Part shown: one piece after another, positions 8,050-16,474 of the stretch | Numbering within the stretch: position 1 is the stretch's first letter | How the letters are laid out: the number at the start of each line of letters is the position of its first letter | DNA from: Actinacidiphila yanglinensis | GTDB lineage: Bacteria; Actinomycetota; Actinomycetes; Streptomycetales; Streptomycetaceae | Direction of reading: 5' to 3' | DNA length: 64,000 nt | NCBI RefSeq assembly: GCF_900107965.1 | Contig: NZ_FNVU01000008.1 | Location: forward strand, 1-64,000 | Position numbers and translations under genes: made by a program | The notes under the pieces: model-generated | The model's database searches: none | Seen by the model: only the letters and a program-made list of their open reading frames with translations | Told to the model about the DNA's origin: nothing

Positions 8050-9015
8050 CTCGGCGGCAGCGGCGACCACCGCAAGGTCCTCCAGCCCTTCAGCTCCGGG
8101 AACGCGACTCCCGGTGCCGTTCCGGACGGCGTCGATCCAGTCCTCGACGATCAGCCGGTGGCTGTCGTAGTAGTTCTCGGCGCCCTGGCGGTCGGTGCCG
8201 CCAGGTGTCCAGGTGACGCAGCCGCCGGTGTGCCCTTCGTAGTCGACGACCACGTCGAGCCGGCCGCCCTCGGCGATGACGCTCGCCTCGGCCTGGTCCC
8301 AAGGACCGGGGCTGTGCCAGGTGATGAGGGACTGCGCGACCAGGCCGCTGTCCAGGCGCAGCGTCAGGGTGACGGTGTCGAGCGATCCGGCCGCGGACAC
8401 CGCGGTCACGGGTCCGCCGAGCTGCCGGATCAGGCTCACCTGGTGGGTTCCCTGGTCGAGGAGGATCCCGCCGGCCGGACCGTCGCTCTTCCGCCAGCCG
8501 TCGCGCACCCACACCCCGTCGATCCGGTACGCGCGGGTGCCCTGGATGGCCAGGGCGCGTCCGAGGCGTCCCTCCGCGAGCAGTCGGCGGGCGTCGCGGA
8601 CCGCCTTCAGGTGGGGGTAGTTCTCGGCGACGGCCAGCACCACGCCGGCGCTCTTGGCCGCGTCGACCATCGACGCGGCGTCGGCGACGGTGGTGGCGAT
8701 CGGCTTCTCGATCAGCACGTGCCGGCCGTGCCCGATGGCTTCCCGTGCGAGAGCGGCGTGCAGATGGTGCGGCACCCGGATGTCGACAGCGTCGATGTCC
8801 TCCTGGGCAAGCGCGTCGGCCAGCGTCCGGTGGTTGCGCGCTCCGGTGTACCGGGCCGCGGCGGCGGCGCGTGCGTCGTCGGGGTCGACCACGGCGACGA
8901 GTTCCACCGGGCCGCCGCGAACAGCGGCGGGGTAGACGTCGCGTGCCACGATCTCCCCCATCGCTCCGCAGCCGACCAGCGCGACCCGGGTGGGCGTCGG
9001 GGACGATCCGTTCAT
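8005..9015 (-). CDS. Gfo/Idh/MocA-family NAD(P)-dependent sugar oxidoreductase
   Basis: 336 residues, standard for the family. N-terminal Rossmann motif VGCGAMGEIVA (about 14-24), the conserved AIEKP-type motif as HVLIEKPIATT (about 98-108) and the GGILLDQGTHQV segment with the catalytic His. These enzymes oxidise or reduce sugars, inositols or sugar acids. It is the last gene of a leftward group after the GH51 hydrolase and the SMP-30 gene, so a role in using the released sugar is likely. Its start lies 13 bp from the end of the SMP-30 gene. The 3' end overlaps the thioredoxin-like gene on the other strand by 45 bp. Confidence 0.9.
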   Translation of the reverse strand: MNGSSPTPTRVALVGCGAMGEIVARDVYPAAVRGGPVELVAVVDPDDARAAAAARYTGARNHRTLADALAQEDIDAVDIRVPHHLHAALAREAIGHGRHVLIEKPIATTVADAASMVDAAKSAGVVLAVAENYPHLKAVRDARRLLAEGRLGRALAIQGTRAYRIDGVWVRDGWRKSDGPAGGILLDQGTHQVSLIRQLGGPVTAVSAAGSLDTVTLTLRLDSGLVAQSLITWHSPGPWDQAEASVIAEGGRLDVVVDYEGHTGGCVTWTPGGTDRQGAENYYDSHRLIVEDWIDAVRNGTGSRVPGAEGLEDLAVVAAAAESLDHDGAFIPVGRR

Positions 9016-9028
9016 GGTGTGCCTCCGT

Positions 9029-9951
9029 TCATGGTGTGACGGTGGGTGCCACGCCGCCGGGTGTGCGGGTGTACAGGTCGGCGGGCAGGCCAGGGACGTC
9101 GACCTCGGCGGCGAACAGCCGGCCCGCGTCCGGCTCGCGGGCGCTCTGCTCGGGCGTGTAGTCCTCCTGCGACGTGGTGATGAACAGTGTCCGCAGCTCC
9201 GGCCCGCCGAAGCAGCAACTGCTGACCTGCCGTGCGGGCAGGGTGATCCGCGCGACGACCTCGCCCGCCGGGGTGAAGCGCAGCACGCTGCCCGCTCCCC
9301 ACATCGCGATCCACAGGCAGCCCTCCCGGTCGGCGGTCATACCGTCCGGCGAACCGAGCCCCGGCGCGATGGCGAAGGCGGTCTCACGTGAGGTGATCGC
9401 GCCGTTCCCGGCGACGCCGAGCCGGTCGACCCGCTGGGTGGGCGTATCGATGTAGAGGAACTCGTCCGGGCCGGTCCAGGCCATTCCGTTGGAGATGGTG
9501 ACCTCGCCGAGCATGGGCCTGCTGGTGTCACCGGCCAGCAGATGCAGGGTGCCGGCGCCGCGGGTGCGGTCGTGGGCCATGCTGCCGGCCCAGAACCGCC
9601 CCCGCGGATCGCACGTGCCGTCGTTCATCCGCGTGACGGGACGGCGCCCGCGTTCGGGCTCGGCCAGCACCTGGAAGGTCCCGTCGGCGTGCAGGCGGGA
9701 GAAGCCGAACTCGGAGGCGACGACCCACCCTTGGCCTGCGTCGGCGCACGGGACCACCGCGCCGACCGCCTGGCCGGCGCGGTAGGTGTGCACACACCGA
9801 GGGTGCGGGTGCCGGCATTCCACCGCGCCCGGTGGACGAGTCCTTGGTAGATGTCGACCCACAGCAGCTCGGCGCGGGTGTGGTCCCACACCGGGCCCTC
9901 CGCGTGGTGGGCCCGGTGCAGCGTGCAGGGCGCGGCCGGGTACGCGCGCAC
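9029..9951 (-). pseudogene. SMP-30/gluconolactonase-family lactonase, frameshifted near the N-terminus
   Basis: The N-terminal part (HHAEGPVWDHTRAELLWVDIYQG, starting at 9951) is in one frame and the rest (VGAVVPCADAGQGWVVASEFGF..., MNDGTCDPRGRFWAGSM, ISNGMAWTGPDEFLYIDT, GSPDGMTADREGCLWIAMWG) in another. The frames meet at 9788-9796, where the coding strand reads GGTGTGTGCACACC; removing one TG would give the continuous sequence LGVHTYRAGQAV. So a dinucleotide expansion, or a sequencing error, breaks an otherwise complete protein of about 305 residues. The metal-binding residues typical of SMP-30 lactonases (Glu of EGPVW, the Asn of MNDG and SNG, and the late Asp of GSPDG) are kept, which argues for a recent event. 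Family role: hydrolysis of sugar lactones after sugar oxidation. Confidence 0.8.
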
Positions 9952-9956
9952 GCTGC

Positions 9957-12395
9957 CTACCGCCCGCCGGCAGCCGGGGTGCCGCCGTTGAGCTGGAGCG
10001 AGGTGTACGAGTAGGCCGGGAATACGTAGGTGAACGTGTGCCCGCCCGGATCGGGCGTCAGCGAGGAGGTGACGGGCGCGACGTTGAGCGGGTTGGTCGA
10101 GGTGTTCGTGGCGTTGGGGCGGGCGCTGAGAGTGGTCACCGTGGCGTCACCGGCCGCGGTGAAGGCGTCGAGAGTGGCGGTGTACTCCAGGGGCTGCGCG
10201 GAGGAGTTCACCACGTCGATCGACAGGCTCCTGCGGTCGTCGCTGATCATGGAGGTGGCGTCGAAGACGCTGTCGTCGGTGCCGGTGAGCTCGGTGCGCA
10301 CCGCGTTCGGCCGGTAGGAGGAGGCCTTCATCCGGTCGACGTAGTACGGCGGCTGCCCCCAGACCTGGCTCTGGGTCATGAAGACCAGGCCCTGGTCCCA
10401 GCCGTTGTCGTTCTGCCCCTCGACCTGCAGGGCGTTGGCGGACGAGACGACGTCGACATCCGGCCGTTGCTGCAGGGCGTTGATCGCGTAGGCGTTGGCG
10501 AGGGCTCTGGCCTGGTCGTGGCTGTCGGCGTTGAGTTCGAAGACGACGACCTTGTACCTGGCGCCGGGTGCGAGGCGCCCGAGCCAGTAGGCGTAGCTGT
10601 CCAGCGCCTTGATCTGGCCGAGGACTCCGTCGGTCTGCCCCGTCCACAGGTGGATGTCGAAGTCGGCCTCGGCGCCGTACTGCTTGGCCAGTTCGAGGAT
10701 CTTCTGATGTGCGGCCAGCGTGTTCACCTTGCCGCCGCCGGTGACGTGGAACGGGTCGGTGATGACGTCGGAGTAGGTGAAGTCGCCCACCACCAGCTTG
10801 ATCGAGGGGTCGCGGGACCAGATGACGTCCGCGAGGGCCTTGAACTTGTTCCAGTACGTCTCGTCGACCGCGTCCTCATTGCCGAGCTCGAAGCGCTTGG
10901 CCGTGTAGGGCGCGGGGTGGCCGTCCGCGGCGCGCTGGGCGCCCCACCGGGTACTCGTCGGGCCGTACAGGTAGTCCATGAGGTCGGCGATGTCGGAGGG
11001 GCTTTCGTCGATGTTCAGCGAGGGCACGGCCTGGATGCCCATCGCCTCGCCGAGCTGAAGGAAGTCGAAGATCCCCCAGCCGTTGGACTCGTACGGGTAC
11101 CAGAATCCCTTGGTGACCGGCCGGTTCACCGGATCGCCGGTCATCGTCTTCCACTTGTAGTCCGGGACGTCGCCGCAGCCGCTGTTGGCGCAGCCCCCGA
11201 ACCGGATCGCCTTCAGCCCTTGCGCGACCATCGCGTCGGCAACGTCCTTGCGCACGTGCAGTCCCTTGTAGCGGCCCCACGCCCCGGGCTCGACGAAGGC
11301 GTATCCCGCGTCGACAGTGGCGGGTGCGGTCAGCTCGATGGCGAACCGGGCATGGGCGTCGGCGTTGCTCGGCTTGAGCGAGAAGGAGTAGGTCTTCCAT
11401 CCGGTGCCGCTGGTGGTGACGGTGGTGTGGGCGTACACCTTGGAGCCGTCGGCGTTCTGGAAGCTCAACCGGACCCGCTGGGGCGTCTGTGCGCGCAGTG
11501 TGACCTTCCCGTCGTAGGGCCGGCCGGCAACGACGGACAGGCCCTGGCGGTTCAGGCCGCGGTTCTCCACTCCGACGCTCCCGGAGCCTGAGGTGAACTG
11601 CAGGCGCTGGCTCTGGGAGCCCTTGAACGGGTCCGCGAGCGCGTACGTCGCCCGTGCGGAGCCGGTGGTGAACGAGCGCCACATGCCGCTGACTCCGGGG
11701 TCGGCGGCCGGTTCCTGGAACGCCTCGCCATAGATCATCTGGCTGTAGATGCCGCCGTAGATCTCGTGGTTGACGTCCTCCATGCCGGTGGCGACGGTGG
11801 TCTTCGGCACCTTGTTGACGACGTCGCCGGTGTGCACGGTGATGTCGCGGGTGAGGGTCGTGGGGACCAGTTTCCAGGTCTGCCCGGCCCGTCCGTCGAC
11901 CTGGTCCCACAGCTGGGTGGCCGTGCCGGCCGTGGTGGCGCCGTCGTCGGTGGACAGCAGCCGGTCGCCTGTGCCCTGGTTGGCGAGGGTGACGGTGCTG
12001 TCCGGACTGTCGGTGATCTTCCAGTGCTGGTCGGGGAAGGTGGTCAGGTAGTCCCACAGATGGACGACGGCGCCGTTGCCGGAGCCACCGTTCACGGTCG
12101 ACAGGGCCTTGCCGGTGCCGTCGTTGACGATCTCGGAGTATCCGTCGCCGGCGTCGGCGATCCGCCAGAGCTGGTCGGGGTTGTCGGCGTAGGCGTCCAC
12201 GGTCATGGGCGGGTCGTCACCGGAGCGCATCGCGCCGAGCACGTTGCCACTGCCGGCCTCGACGATCCGGTAGGTCTGGCCGGTGTCCGCGGCGGGCGCG
12301 GCGACATGGTCGGTGGCGTGGGCGGTCGCAGGTGCCACTGCCGTGCCGACGAGCAGCATGAGCAGGGCTGCGAGCTTGGTCGGTGTGCGGGTCAT
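9957..12395 (-). CDS. Secreted alpha-L-arabinofuranosidase (GH51) with N-terminal ricin-type module
   Basis: 812 residues from the ATG at 12395, with GGAGAAAGGAA upstream. Residues 1-28 are a signal peptide. Residues about 35-180 form a ricin-type beta-trefoil (DQLWRIADAGDGY, QHWKITDS, QTWKLVP). A carbohydrate-binding-like beta domain follows (GWKTYSFSLKPS) and then the GH51 barrel: KRFELGNED carries the acid/base Glu and VVFELNADSHD the nucleophile Glu. The C-terminus is the usual beta-sandwich. It should remove arabinofuranosyl side chains from arabinoxylan or arabinan outside the cell. The start codon overlaps the stop of a permease remnant (ATGA), so it was once the downstream gene of a sugar-uptake operon; SMP-30 and Gfo/Idh genes follow closely. 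Confidence 0.9.
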   Translation of the reverse strand: MTRTPTKLAALLMLLVGTAVAPATAHATDHVAAPAADTGQTYRIVEAGSGNVLGAMRSGDDPPMTVDAYADNPDQLWRIADAGDGYSEIVNDGTGKALSTVNGGSGNGAVVHLWDYLTTFPDQHWKITDSPDSTVTLANQGTGDRLLSTDDGATTAGTATQLWDQVDGRAGQTWKLVPTTLTRDITVHTGDVVNKVPKTTVATGMEDVNHEIYGGIYSQMIYGEAFQEPAADPGVSGMWRSFTTGSARATYALADPFKGSQSQRLQFTSGSGSVGVENRGLNRQGLSVVAGRPYDGKVTLRAQTPQRVRLSFQNADGSKVYAHTTVTTSGTGWKTYSFSLKPSNADAHARFAIELTAPATVDAGYAFVEPGAWGRYKGLHVRKDVADAMVAQGLKAIRFGGCANSGCGDVPDYKWKTMTGDPVNRPVTKGFWYPYESNGWGIFDFLQLGEAMGIQAVPSLNIDESPSDIADLMDYLYGPTSTRWGAQRAADGHPAPYTAKRFELGNEDAVDETYWNKFKALADVIWSRDPSIKLVVGDFTYSDVITDPFHVTGGGKVNTLAAHQKILELAKQYGAEADFDIHLWTGQTDGVLGQIKALDSYAYWLGRLAPGARYKVVVFELNADSHDQARALANAYAINALQQRPDVDVVSSANALQVEGQNDNGWDQGLVFMTQSQVWGQPPYYVDRMKASSYRPNAVRTELTGTDDSVFDATSMISDDRRSLSIDVVNSSAQPLEYTATLDAFTAAGDATVTTLSARPNATNTSTNPLNVAPVTSSLTPDPGGHTFTYVFPAYSYTSLQLNGGTPAAGGR

Positions 12396-12560
12396 CGCTG
12401 TTTCCTTTCTCCCGGGCGTGCGCGGAGCCGGTCGGTGACGACGGCGACCGTCAGGACCGGACCGAGGACAATCCGCTGGTAGCAAGGGGAAACCTGCATG
12501 ATCACCGGTCCGTTGGTGATGCAGGCCAGAAGGGTGGCGCCGAAGGCGACACCCAGGACG
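12392..12560 (-). pseudogene. C-terminal scrap of a sugar ABC-transporter permease
   Basis: The frame ending with TGA at 12394-12392 reads VLGVAFGATLLACITNGPVI, then MQVSPCYQRIVLGPVLTVAV, then VTDRLRARP. This is the pattern of the last two membrane helices and basic tail of RbsC/AraH-type sugar permeases. Nothing of the first roughly 280 residues remains. The stop overlaps the GH51 start by 4 bp, showing former translational coupling. Confidence 0.6.
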
Positions 12561-12651
12561 CGCCGTAGACCCGCACCCCGTCGCGGACCTGGCCCCAGGA
12601 GCTCGTGCACCGGGGCGTCACGAGGAACGTCTCCACCGCGGTGATCTGCAC
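12559..12651 (-). pseudogene. N-terminal scrap of a mandelate-racemase/galactonate-dehydratase-type gene
   Basis: A GTG at 12651 with GGGAGGG directly upstream (complement of 12655-12661) opens a frame reading MQITAVETFLVTPR, the typical N-terminus of enolase-superfamily sugar-acid dehydratases. After about 30 codons it runs into permease-derived sequence. An internal deletion of several kilobases could have fused the first gene of an operon to the end of its permease gene. The original promoter and GntR-type operator remain intact upstream. Confidence 0.5.
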
Positions 12652-12673
12652 GATCCCTCCCGCCAGTTGAAAT

Positions 12674-12695
12674 ATAGTCTGTATAATCAGACTAT
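12674..12695. promoter_or_regulatory. Perfect dyad overlapping a -10 box in the divergent GntR promoter region
   Basis: ATAGTCTG (12674-12681), spacer TATAAT (12682-12687), CAGACTAT (12688-12695). The arms are perfect inverted repeats and the spacer equals a consensus -10 element, so a bound repressor would block polymerase directly. It lies between the leftward GH51 group with its remnants and the rightward GntR gene starting at 12782. CCCGCCA and TGGCGGG at 12659-12665 and 12696-12702 form an outer inverted pair. The AT-rich patch stands out in this GC-rich DNA. Confidence 0.75.
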
Positions 12696-12781
12696 TGGCG
12701 GGAGTTGGTCAAGACTCCTGCACGCCCGGAGTAGCGTCGTCGTCCGTGATCGAGTCCCATATCCACCTGTAGGAGCTGCAG

Positions 12782-13516
12782 TTGTCGAGCTTCGGATCAC
12801 CAGGAGCCAGGCCGAACGGCCTGCACGCACAGCTGATGGACGCCCTTGGCCGACGGATCGCCCAGGGCGACCTGCCGGTGGGCAGCGTCATCTCCCCCGA
12901 GCAGATCGGCGCCGAGTACGAGGTCTCGCGCTCGGTGGTCCGCGAGGCATTGCGCGCGCTGGAGATCCTCGGCATGATCCGGCCCCGTCACAAGGCGGGC
13001 ACGACGATCCAGCCGCAGGCGACGTGGGCGCTGCTCAATCCCCAGGTCATCGCCTGGCGTGCCGACGGCCCGGACGCGGACGCCCAACTCGGGGAGCTGA
13101 TGGCGCTGCGCGAGGCAGTGGAGCCGGCCGCGGTGAAGATCACCGCGGTGCACGGCGAAGCCGCACTCGTGACCGGGCTCCACCAGCATCTGGACTGGAT
13201 GCGGGAGGCCTACGGCCGGCGCAACCGCGCGACGTTCGTCGAGGCGGACACCGCCTTCCATCGCACGATGCTGGAGGGCGCCGCCAATACCGTTTTCAGC
13301 CAGCTCGTGCAGACCCTCCTGGCCACCCTGCACGCCCGGTACTCCGACCGGCGCCAGCTGTTCACCAGCGACACCGCAGCCTCGCTGGACCGCCACGAAC
13401 GCGTCATTCAGGCCATCGCCGCCCGAGACCCGGAGGCCGCCGCGGCCGCCGCGCTGACGCTGGTGCGCGCGACGGGTGTCGAAGTGCTGGGAACCACACC
13501 CTCTCCGGAGCAGTGA
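12782..13516 (+). CDS. GntR/FadR-type (FCD) transcriptional regulator of the sugar-acid island
   Basis: 244 residues from a TTG at 12782 with AGGAG five bases upstream. The N-terminal winged helix is clear (LPVGSVISPEQIGAEYEVSRSVVREALRALEILGMIRPRHKAGTTI, about residues 30-76). The C-terminal FCD domain has the metal/ligand-binding pattern (LREAVEP, ADTAFHRTMLEGAAN, DRHERVIQAIAARD). Such proteins usually repress sugar-acid catabolism (gluconate, galactonate, idonate) and release DNA on binding the acid. An SDR and a zinc dehydrogenase follow directly, and a perfect dyad lies 87 bp upstream, so it probably controls both divergent arms and itself. Confidence 0.9.
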   Translation: MSSFGSPGARPNGLHAQLMDALGRRIAQGDLPVGSVISPEQIGAEYEVSRSVVREALRALEILGMIRPRHKAGTTIQPQATWALLNPQVIAWRADGPDADAQLGELMALREAVEPAAVKITAVHGEAALVTGLHQHLDWMREAYGRRNRATFVEADTAFHRTMLEGAANTVFSQLVQTLLATLHARYSDRRQLFTSDTAASLDRHERVIQAIAARDPEAAAAAALTLVRATGVEVLGTTPSPEQ

Positions 13517-13517
13517 C

Positions 13518-14330
13518 GTGCCTCTCGCCACCCACGCCGGCCTTCCGGCGTTCGATCTGACCGGCAGGCTCGCCCTGATCACCGGTTCCGGGCGCGGCAT
13601 CGGCTACGCCATCGCACGTGGCTACGCCCTGGCCGGGGCCCGAGTCGTTCTCAACGGCCGCGATGCCACGCGAGTCGCAGCGAGCGCCGAGGCGCTGCGC
13701 GGCGAACTGCTGTCTCACGATCCCCGCCGGTCACCGCTGGAGGTGCAGTTCAGCGTCTTCGACGTCACCGACACCGCGGCTGCCGAAGAAGCGTGCCAGA
13801 CACTCATGGCTGCCCACGGCTGCCCTGACGTCCTGGTCAACAACGCCGGGATCCAGATTCGCGGTTCACTCACCGAGATGCCGACCGAGGACTGGAAGCG
13901 CGTGATCGACGTGCATCTCACCGGCGCCTTCACCGTCGGCCGTGCTCTCGCCCGGCGGATGCTGCCGCGCGGCAGCGGGAAGATCATCAACATATGCTCG
14001 GTGCAGAGCCACCTCGTGCGTCCCACGACCGCGCCGTACGCGGCGGCCAAGAGCGGACTGGTCGGGCTGACCCGGGCAATGTGCGCCGAGTGGGCGCCCT
14101 CGGGTCTGCAGGTCAACGGGCTTGCGCCCGGCTATCTCGACACGGAGTTGAACGCGTCGCTGGTCGCCGATCCCGAGTTCAGCGGATGGATCACCAGCCG
14201 CACCCCGGCCCGACGCTGGGGCCGGGTCGAGGACGTGGTCGGCCCGGCGATCTGGTTGGCATCGTCCGCGTCGGACTTCGTCAACGGTCAAGTGATCTAC
14301 GTCGACGGCGGCATGACGGCGGTGATCTGA
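13518..14330 (+). CDS. SDR oxidoreductase, gluconate 5-dehydrogenase-like
   Basis: 270 residues from a GTG at 13518, two bases after the GntR stop, with GGAG in the end of the previous gene. The Rossmann motif TGSGRGIG (about residues 22-29), NNAGIQ, the catalytic Ser region (INICSVQSH) and YAAAK are all intact, followed by LAPGYLDTEL and the C-terminal YVDGGMTAVI. The sequence style resembles IdnO-type 5-keto-gluconate reductases, and the neighbour is an idonate-dehydrogenase-like enzyme; this is the classical IdnD/IdnO pairing for idonate to gluconate conversion. Exact substrate is inferred, not shown. Confidence 0.88.
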   Translation: MPLATHAGLPAFDLTGRLALITGSGRGIGYAIARGYALAGARVVLNGRDATRVAASAEALRGELLSHDPRRSPLEVQFSVFDVTDTAAAEEACQTLMAAHGCPDVLVNNAGIQIRGSLTEMPTEDWKRVIDVHLTGAFTVGRALARRMLPRGSGKIINICSVQSHLVRPTTAPYAAAKSGLVGLTRAMCAEWAPSGLQVNGLAPGYLDTELNASLVADPEFSGWITSRTPARRWGRVEDVVGPAIWLASSASDFVNGQVIYVDGGMTAVI

Positions 14331-15407
14331 ATGGAAGTCAGGGCTCTGCTCGTCTCCCCCCCGACGGCTTCCGGCCCCCTTCCCCTGACAGCCGGTGCCA
14401 GGCTCGCGGCCGTTCCTGGACGGGACGAAGCCGTCGTGGCTGTCGCCTACGGCGGTATCTGCGGCTCCGACCTGCATTACTGGAAGGAGGGGCGGATCGG
14501 CGAGTCCGTACTGCGCTCCCCCATGGTGCTCGGGCACGAGGTCGTCGGGATCGTCGCCGAACCGGCCGCGAACGGGTCGGGGCCGGCCCTGGGCAGCCGC
14601 GTCGCCGTGCATCCGGCCCGGGTCTGTGGGGCATGCGGCTTGTGCCGGCGCGGCGCCGAGCACCTGTGCGCGGACCTCCGGTACCTGGGCAGCGCGGCCC
14701 GGATACCGCATACCGACGGCGGATTCGCCGAACGCCTGGTCCTGCCCGCTCGCCGGCTCGTCCCGGTCCCCGACGCACTCGACATGAAGACCGCCGCCCT
14801 GGCCGAACCGGCCTCGGTCGCGCTCCACGGCCTTGACCGTGTACGAGAGTTGAACCGCTCGGTCGAGGGCAGCGATGTCCTGGTCATCGGCTCCGGTCCC
14901 ATCGGCCTGCTCAGCGTCGCCATGGCCTGCGCGCTGGGCGCCGCGACCATCACGGCGACCGACGTCTTCGACCATCCGCTGCGGTTGGCCGTACGGATCG
15001 GGGCCACGCACGTGGTGCGGGTCGACGCCGAGGCCCCGGTCCCGGTACCGGTCCCGTCGGCCGACATCGCGATCGAGTCCTCGGGCACCCCGCAGGGACT
15101 GGCCACCGCCCTGCGATCACTGCGCTCGGGCGGTGTGCTCGTCAACGTGGGACACCTTCCTCCCATCGGCGTCACCGCCCCGCTGCACCTGGTCGTCCCC
15201 CGGGAACTGACTCTGATGGGCTCCAGCCGCTTCTACCACGAGATGCCCGCGGCCCTGGAGATCATGGGACGCAACATCGAGCGGTTCGCGCCCATCGTCA
15301 CCTCCGTCTTCCCGCTGGACGACGCGGAGTCGGCCTTCCACGAGGCGGCAGCCGCCGAACGCTCGAGCAAGGTCCTGCTCTCCTTCCCCGCCGCCGCGAC
15401 CTCGTGA
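14331..15407 (+). CDS. Zinc-dependent medium-chain dehydrogenase, L-idonate 5-dehydrogenase-like
   Basis: 358 residues; its ATG directly follows the SDR stop (TGAATG), so translation is coupled. Catalytic zinc ligands are visible as GGICGSDLHYW (Cys) and LGHEVVG (His-Glu), and the structural-zinc loop VCGACGLCRRGAEHLC keeps all four Cys. The nucleotide-binding motif is GSGPIGLL (about 189-196). With the GICGSDLHYWKEGRIG signature it resembles IdnD/sorbitol dehydrogenases that oxidise C5 or C2 hydroxyls of polyols and sugar acids. It closes the GntR-SDR-dehydrogenase operon. Confidence 0.9.
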   Translation: MEVRALLVSPPTASGPLPLTAGARLAAVPGRDEAVVAVAYGGICGSDLHYWKEGRIGESVLRSPMVLGHEVVGIVAEPAANGSGPALGSRVAVHPARVCGACGLCRRGAEHLCADLRYLGSAARIPHTDGGFAERLVLPARRLVPVPDALDMKTAALAEPASVALHGLDRVRELNRSVEGSDVLVIGSGPIGLLSVAMACALGAATITATDVFDHPLRLAVRIGATHVVRVDAEAPVPVPVPSADIAIESSGTPQGLATALRSLRSGGVLVNVGHLPPIGVTAPLHLVVPRELTLMGSSRFYHEMPAALEIMGRNIERFAPIVTSVFPLDDAESAFHEAAAAERSSKVLLSFPAAATS

Positions 15408-15419
15408 AATCGGCCCCAC

Positions 15420-15442
15420 TGGCGCCAGACGCCAAGGCGCCA
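15420..15442. terminator. Possible terminator between convergent genes
   Basis: TGGCGCC at 15420-15426 and GGCGCCA at 15436-15442 form a 7-bp stem with a 9-base loop, 12 bp after the dehydrogenase stop and before the end of the opposing membrane-protein gene. No U-tract, short stem. Confidence 0.4.
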
Positions 15443-15476
15443 CGGGCCGAGCGACATACGGGTGGAGCCATCCTGG

Positions 15477-16472
15477 TCAGGGTCGCTGGCCGATGCGATC
15501 GACCACGCCCACCTTCTCCAGGGCCGTCACCCCGGTGTACCCGTCGACCTGCCGCCATTTGCCCTTGATGCGTTTCAGCTCGCCGCTCGTCTCGCGCAGG
15601 CCCAGGTAGTCGTAGGTCGAGCGGTCGAAGACGAGGCCGAAGGACAGGTCGGGGTACGCCACCCCGATCCCGTGCCGGCCGAGAGCGTCCACCTGGTCGT
15701 GATCCAGCTTGATCCGGTGCAGCTTCGCGAGCACTTCGAAGAGGGCGGCCTGCAGCCCGGGCGGCATGACGCGCGGCCCCTTCAACATGAGGCACGCCTC
15801 CATGTACACCTGGGAGTCAGGGTCGGGAGCGGGGTCGGTCGAGTCCTTCGGATCAGCCCAGACGCCCTTGCTCCCGCCCCCGAGCAACCTGTACAGCGTG
15901 TCCGGGTCCGTCGGCCACTTCTTCAACTGCGCGTATTCGGTGGGCAGCGACGGCACCTCGTGCTTGCCCGTAGGGGGGTCGTCGTGGACTTTGCCGAGTT
16001 CCTCCCGCCGGGAGGGCTTGGAGCCGTCCACCGACAGCCAGCTCTCGTCGGTCCAGGTCCTGGTCCTCCCGCCGTTCACGAGCGTGTGCGTGGTGAAGGT
16101 CTTGGTGTAGAAGTACTGGTCGTTGCGCGGGATCGGCAGCTGCCCGCCGCTGGAGCGCGTCCTGTCAGCGGCCTTGTGCAGCACCTCGGCCACGGTGACG
16201 GCTGGTATCGACCCGGAGTGGGCGCCACCCGGCCGGGAGGGGGCGGAGCCGCCGCGGGTCGAGGCGACGACGGCCGATCCGCCCACCCCTGCGGCGACGG
16301 TCGCGGCCGCCACGAGGCGGAACACCTTGCGCCGGGGCAACTGCACGGAGACGCCGCGGCGGCTCTCGTCGGCGATGGCACGGTGCAGCCGGTGACGAGC
16401 GGCGGAGCGGGCGTCGTGGCTCAACGGGGGCGTGTCGGCGGCGAGTTCGCGCACGGAATCGAGGTTGTCCAT
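15477..16472 (-). CDS. CU044_5270-family membrane protein, partner of an ECF sigma factor
   Basis: 331 residues from the ATG at 16472. The N-terminal 45 residues are cytoplasmic and charged (MDNLDSVRELAADTPPLSHDARSAARHRL is the sigma-partner-like part), a single membrane segment follows (LVAAATVAAGVGGSAVVAS, about 52-70), then an outside domain with AVTVAEVLHKAADRT, SWLSVDGSKPSR, LPTEYAQLKKWPTDPDTLYRLL and RQVDGYTGVTALEKVGVVDRIGQ. This family typically sits downstream of SigE-like ECF genes in streptomycetes. An anti-sigma or sensor function is inferred from the arrangement; the ligand is unknown. Its ATG lies 2 bp after the sigma stop. Confidence 0.8.
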   Translation of the reverse strand: MDNLDSVRELAADTPPLSHDARSAARHRLHRAIADESRRGVSVQLPRRKVFRLVAAATVAAGVGGSAVVASTRGGSAPSRPGGAHSGSIPAVTVAEVLHKAADRTRSSGGQLPIPRNDQYFYTKTFTTHTLVNGGRTRTWTDESWLSVDGSKPSRREELGKVHDDPPTGKHEVPSLPTEYAQLKKWPTDPDTLYRLLGGGSKGVWADPKDSTDPAPDPDSQVYMEACLMLKGPRVMPPGLQAALFEVLAKLHRIKLDHDQVDALGRHGIGVAYPDLSFGLVFDRSTYDYLGLRETSGELKRIKGKWRQVDGYTGVTALEKVGVVDRIGQRP

Positions 16473-16474
16473 GA

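Noticed and set aside
12383..12568. Plus-strand small gene in the remnant region
   Set aside because: No ribosome site; the minus strand carries the recognisable permease end.
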